NCBI GenBank assembly: GCA_012520575.1
Contig: JAAYOB010000008.1
Span: 1 to 14,547 of the forward strand
DNA from: Candidatus Stramentimicrobium fermentans
GTDB lineage: Bacteria; Atribacterota; Phoenicimicrobiia; Phoenicimicrobiales; Stramentimicrobiaceae
DNA length: 14,547 nt
Reading direction: 5' to 3'
Below the pieces are notes generated by a model. That model ran no database searches. It was not told the DNA's origin and saw nothing but the letters and a program-made list of their open reading frames with translations. How positions within the stretch are numbered: position 1 is the stretch's first letter; each line of letters starts with the position of its first letter. The position numbers were made by a program, and so were the translations under genes. Shown here piece by piece: positions 14,480-14,547 of this stretch.

Positions 14480-14547
14480 TGGCAATCTGGCGACCATTGT
14501 CATTTTTCAGACTTTAGGCCCAAAACTTTGCGTCCTATTCTTTCGAA
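14480..14547 (-). promoter_or_regulatory. Cyclic dinucleotide (c-di-GMP-I/GEMM) riboswitch, 5' end cut by the window
   Basis: On the minus strand the sequence begins UUC-GAAA-GAA (a helix capped by a GNRA tetraloop), then AGGACGCAAAG, GGGCCUAAAG and AUGGUCGCCAGAUUGCC. These are the ordered conserved blocks of the GEMM-I aptamer (tetraloop, GGACGCAAAG, GGCCUAAA with its tetraloop receptor, and the closing GGU..GCC helix). The 5' part, with the G20-equivalent that separates c-di-GMP from cGAMP binding, is outside the window. CCACC followed by UUUUUAUAUUUU directly after the aptamer may serve as a termination site. It controls the C39-fold lipoprotein gene. Confidence 0.85.

Noticed and set aside
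1-14547. CRISPR array, tRNA or rRNA gene, phage or defence genes
   Set aside because: No regularly spaced direct repeats, no tRNA cloverleaf or rRNA sequence, and no phage, restriction or toxin-antitoxin signature could be seen.

Overview
The window is AT-rich (about 35-40% G+C by eye) bacterial DNA with long same-strand gene runs, Shine-Dalgarno sites and sigma70-type promoters. The gene set fits a low-GC anaerobe such as a clostridial or Atribacterota-like lineage: molybdenum cofactor (Moco) synthesis, NikR, a GEMM-type riboswitch, a lipoate ligase and a C39-fold lipoprotein. The taxonomic placement is inference; no rRNA or tRNA gene is visible.

Layout. The left edge cuts a zinc-ribbon, probably transposase, gene (minus strand). 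A plus-strand HAD phosphatase (335-1081) converges on a Moco operon that reads right to left: moeA (5648-6907), a moeA-molybdate-binding-domain fusion (3592-5544), moaA (2598-3608), a moaC-MOSC fusion (1587-2594) and mogA/moaB (1103-1594). Upstream of moeA lie a good promoter (7122-7150), a leader resembling the Moco/Tuco riboswitch (6995-7090) and an intrinsic terminator (6954-6985), which together suggest feedback control by transcription attenuation. The two moeA genes also share an unusual start-site leader. MoaA and MoaC would make cyclic pyranopterin monophosphate, MogA would adenylylate molybdopterin, and the two MoeA proteins would insert Mo or W. MPT synthase (MoaD/MoaE) and MobA are not in the window.

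Next come a lipoate-protein ligase (7239-8228, minus), an intergenic region with mutually exclusive inverted repeats, and a ten-helix EamA/DMT exporter (8504-9421, plus). A decayed cysteine synthase follows (9485-9843, minus).

From about 13.2 kb down to 9.8 kb the minus strand carries nikR, a divergent YchF-family NTPase, a SIRT5/CobB-like sirtuin, and two small single-pass membrane proteins of unknown function. At the right edge a C39-fold lipoprotein and a 76-codon companion sit behind a cyclic dinucleotide (GEMM/c-di-GMP-I) riboswitch whose 5' end is cut by the window. The 311-bp gap 13228-13538 has no gene but contains a 16-bp perfect hairpin and other nested palindromes.
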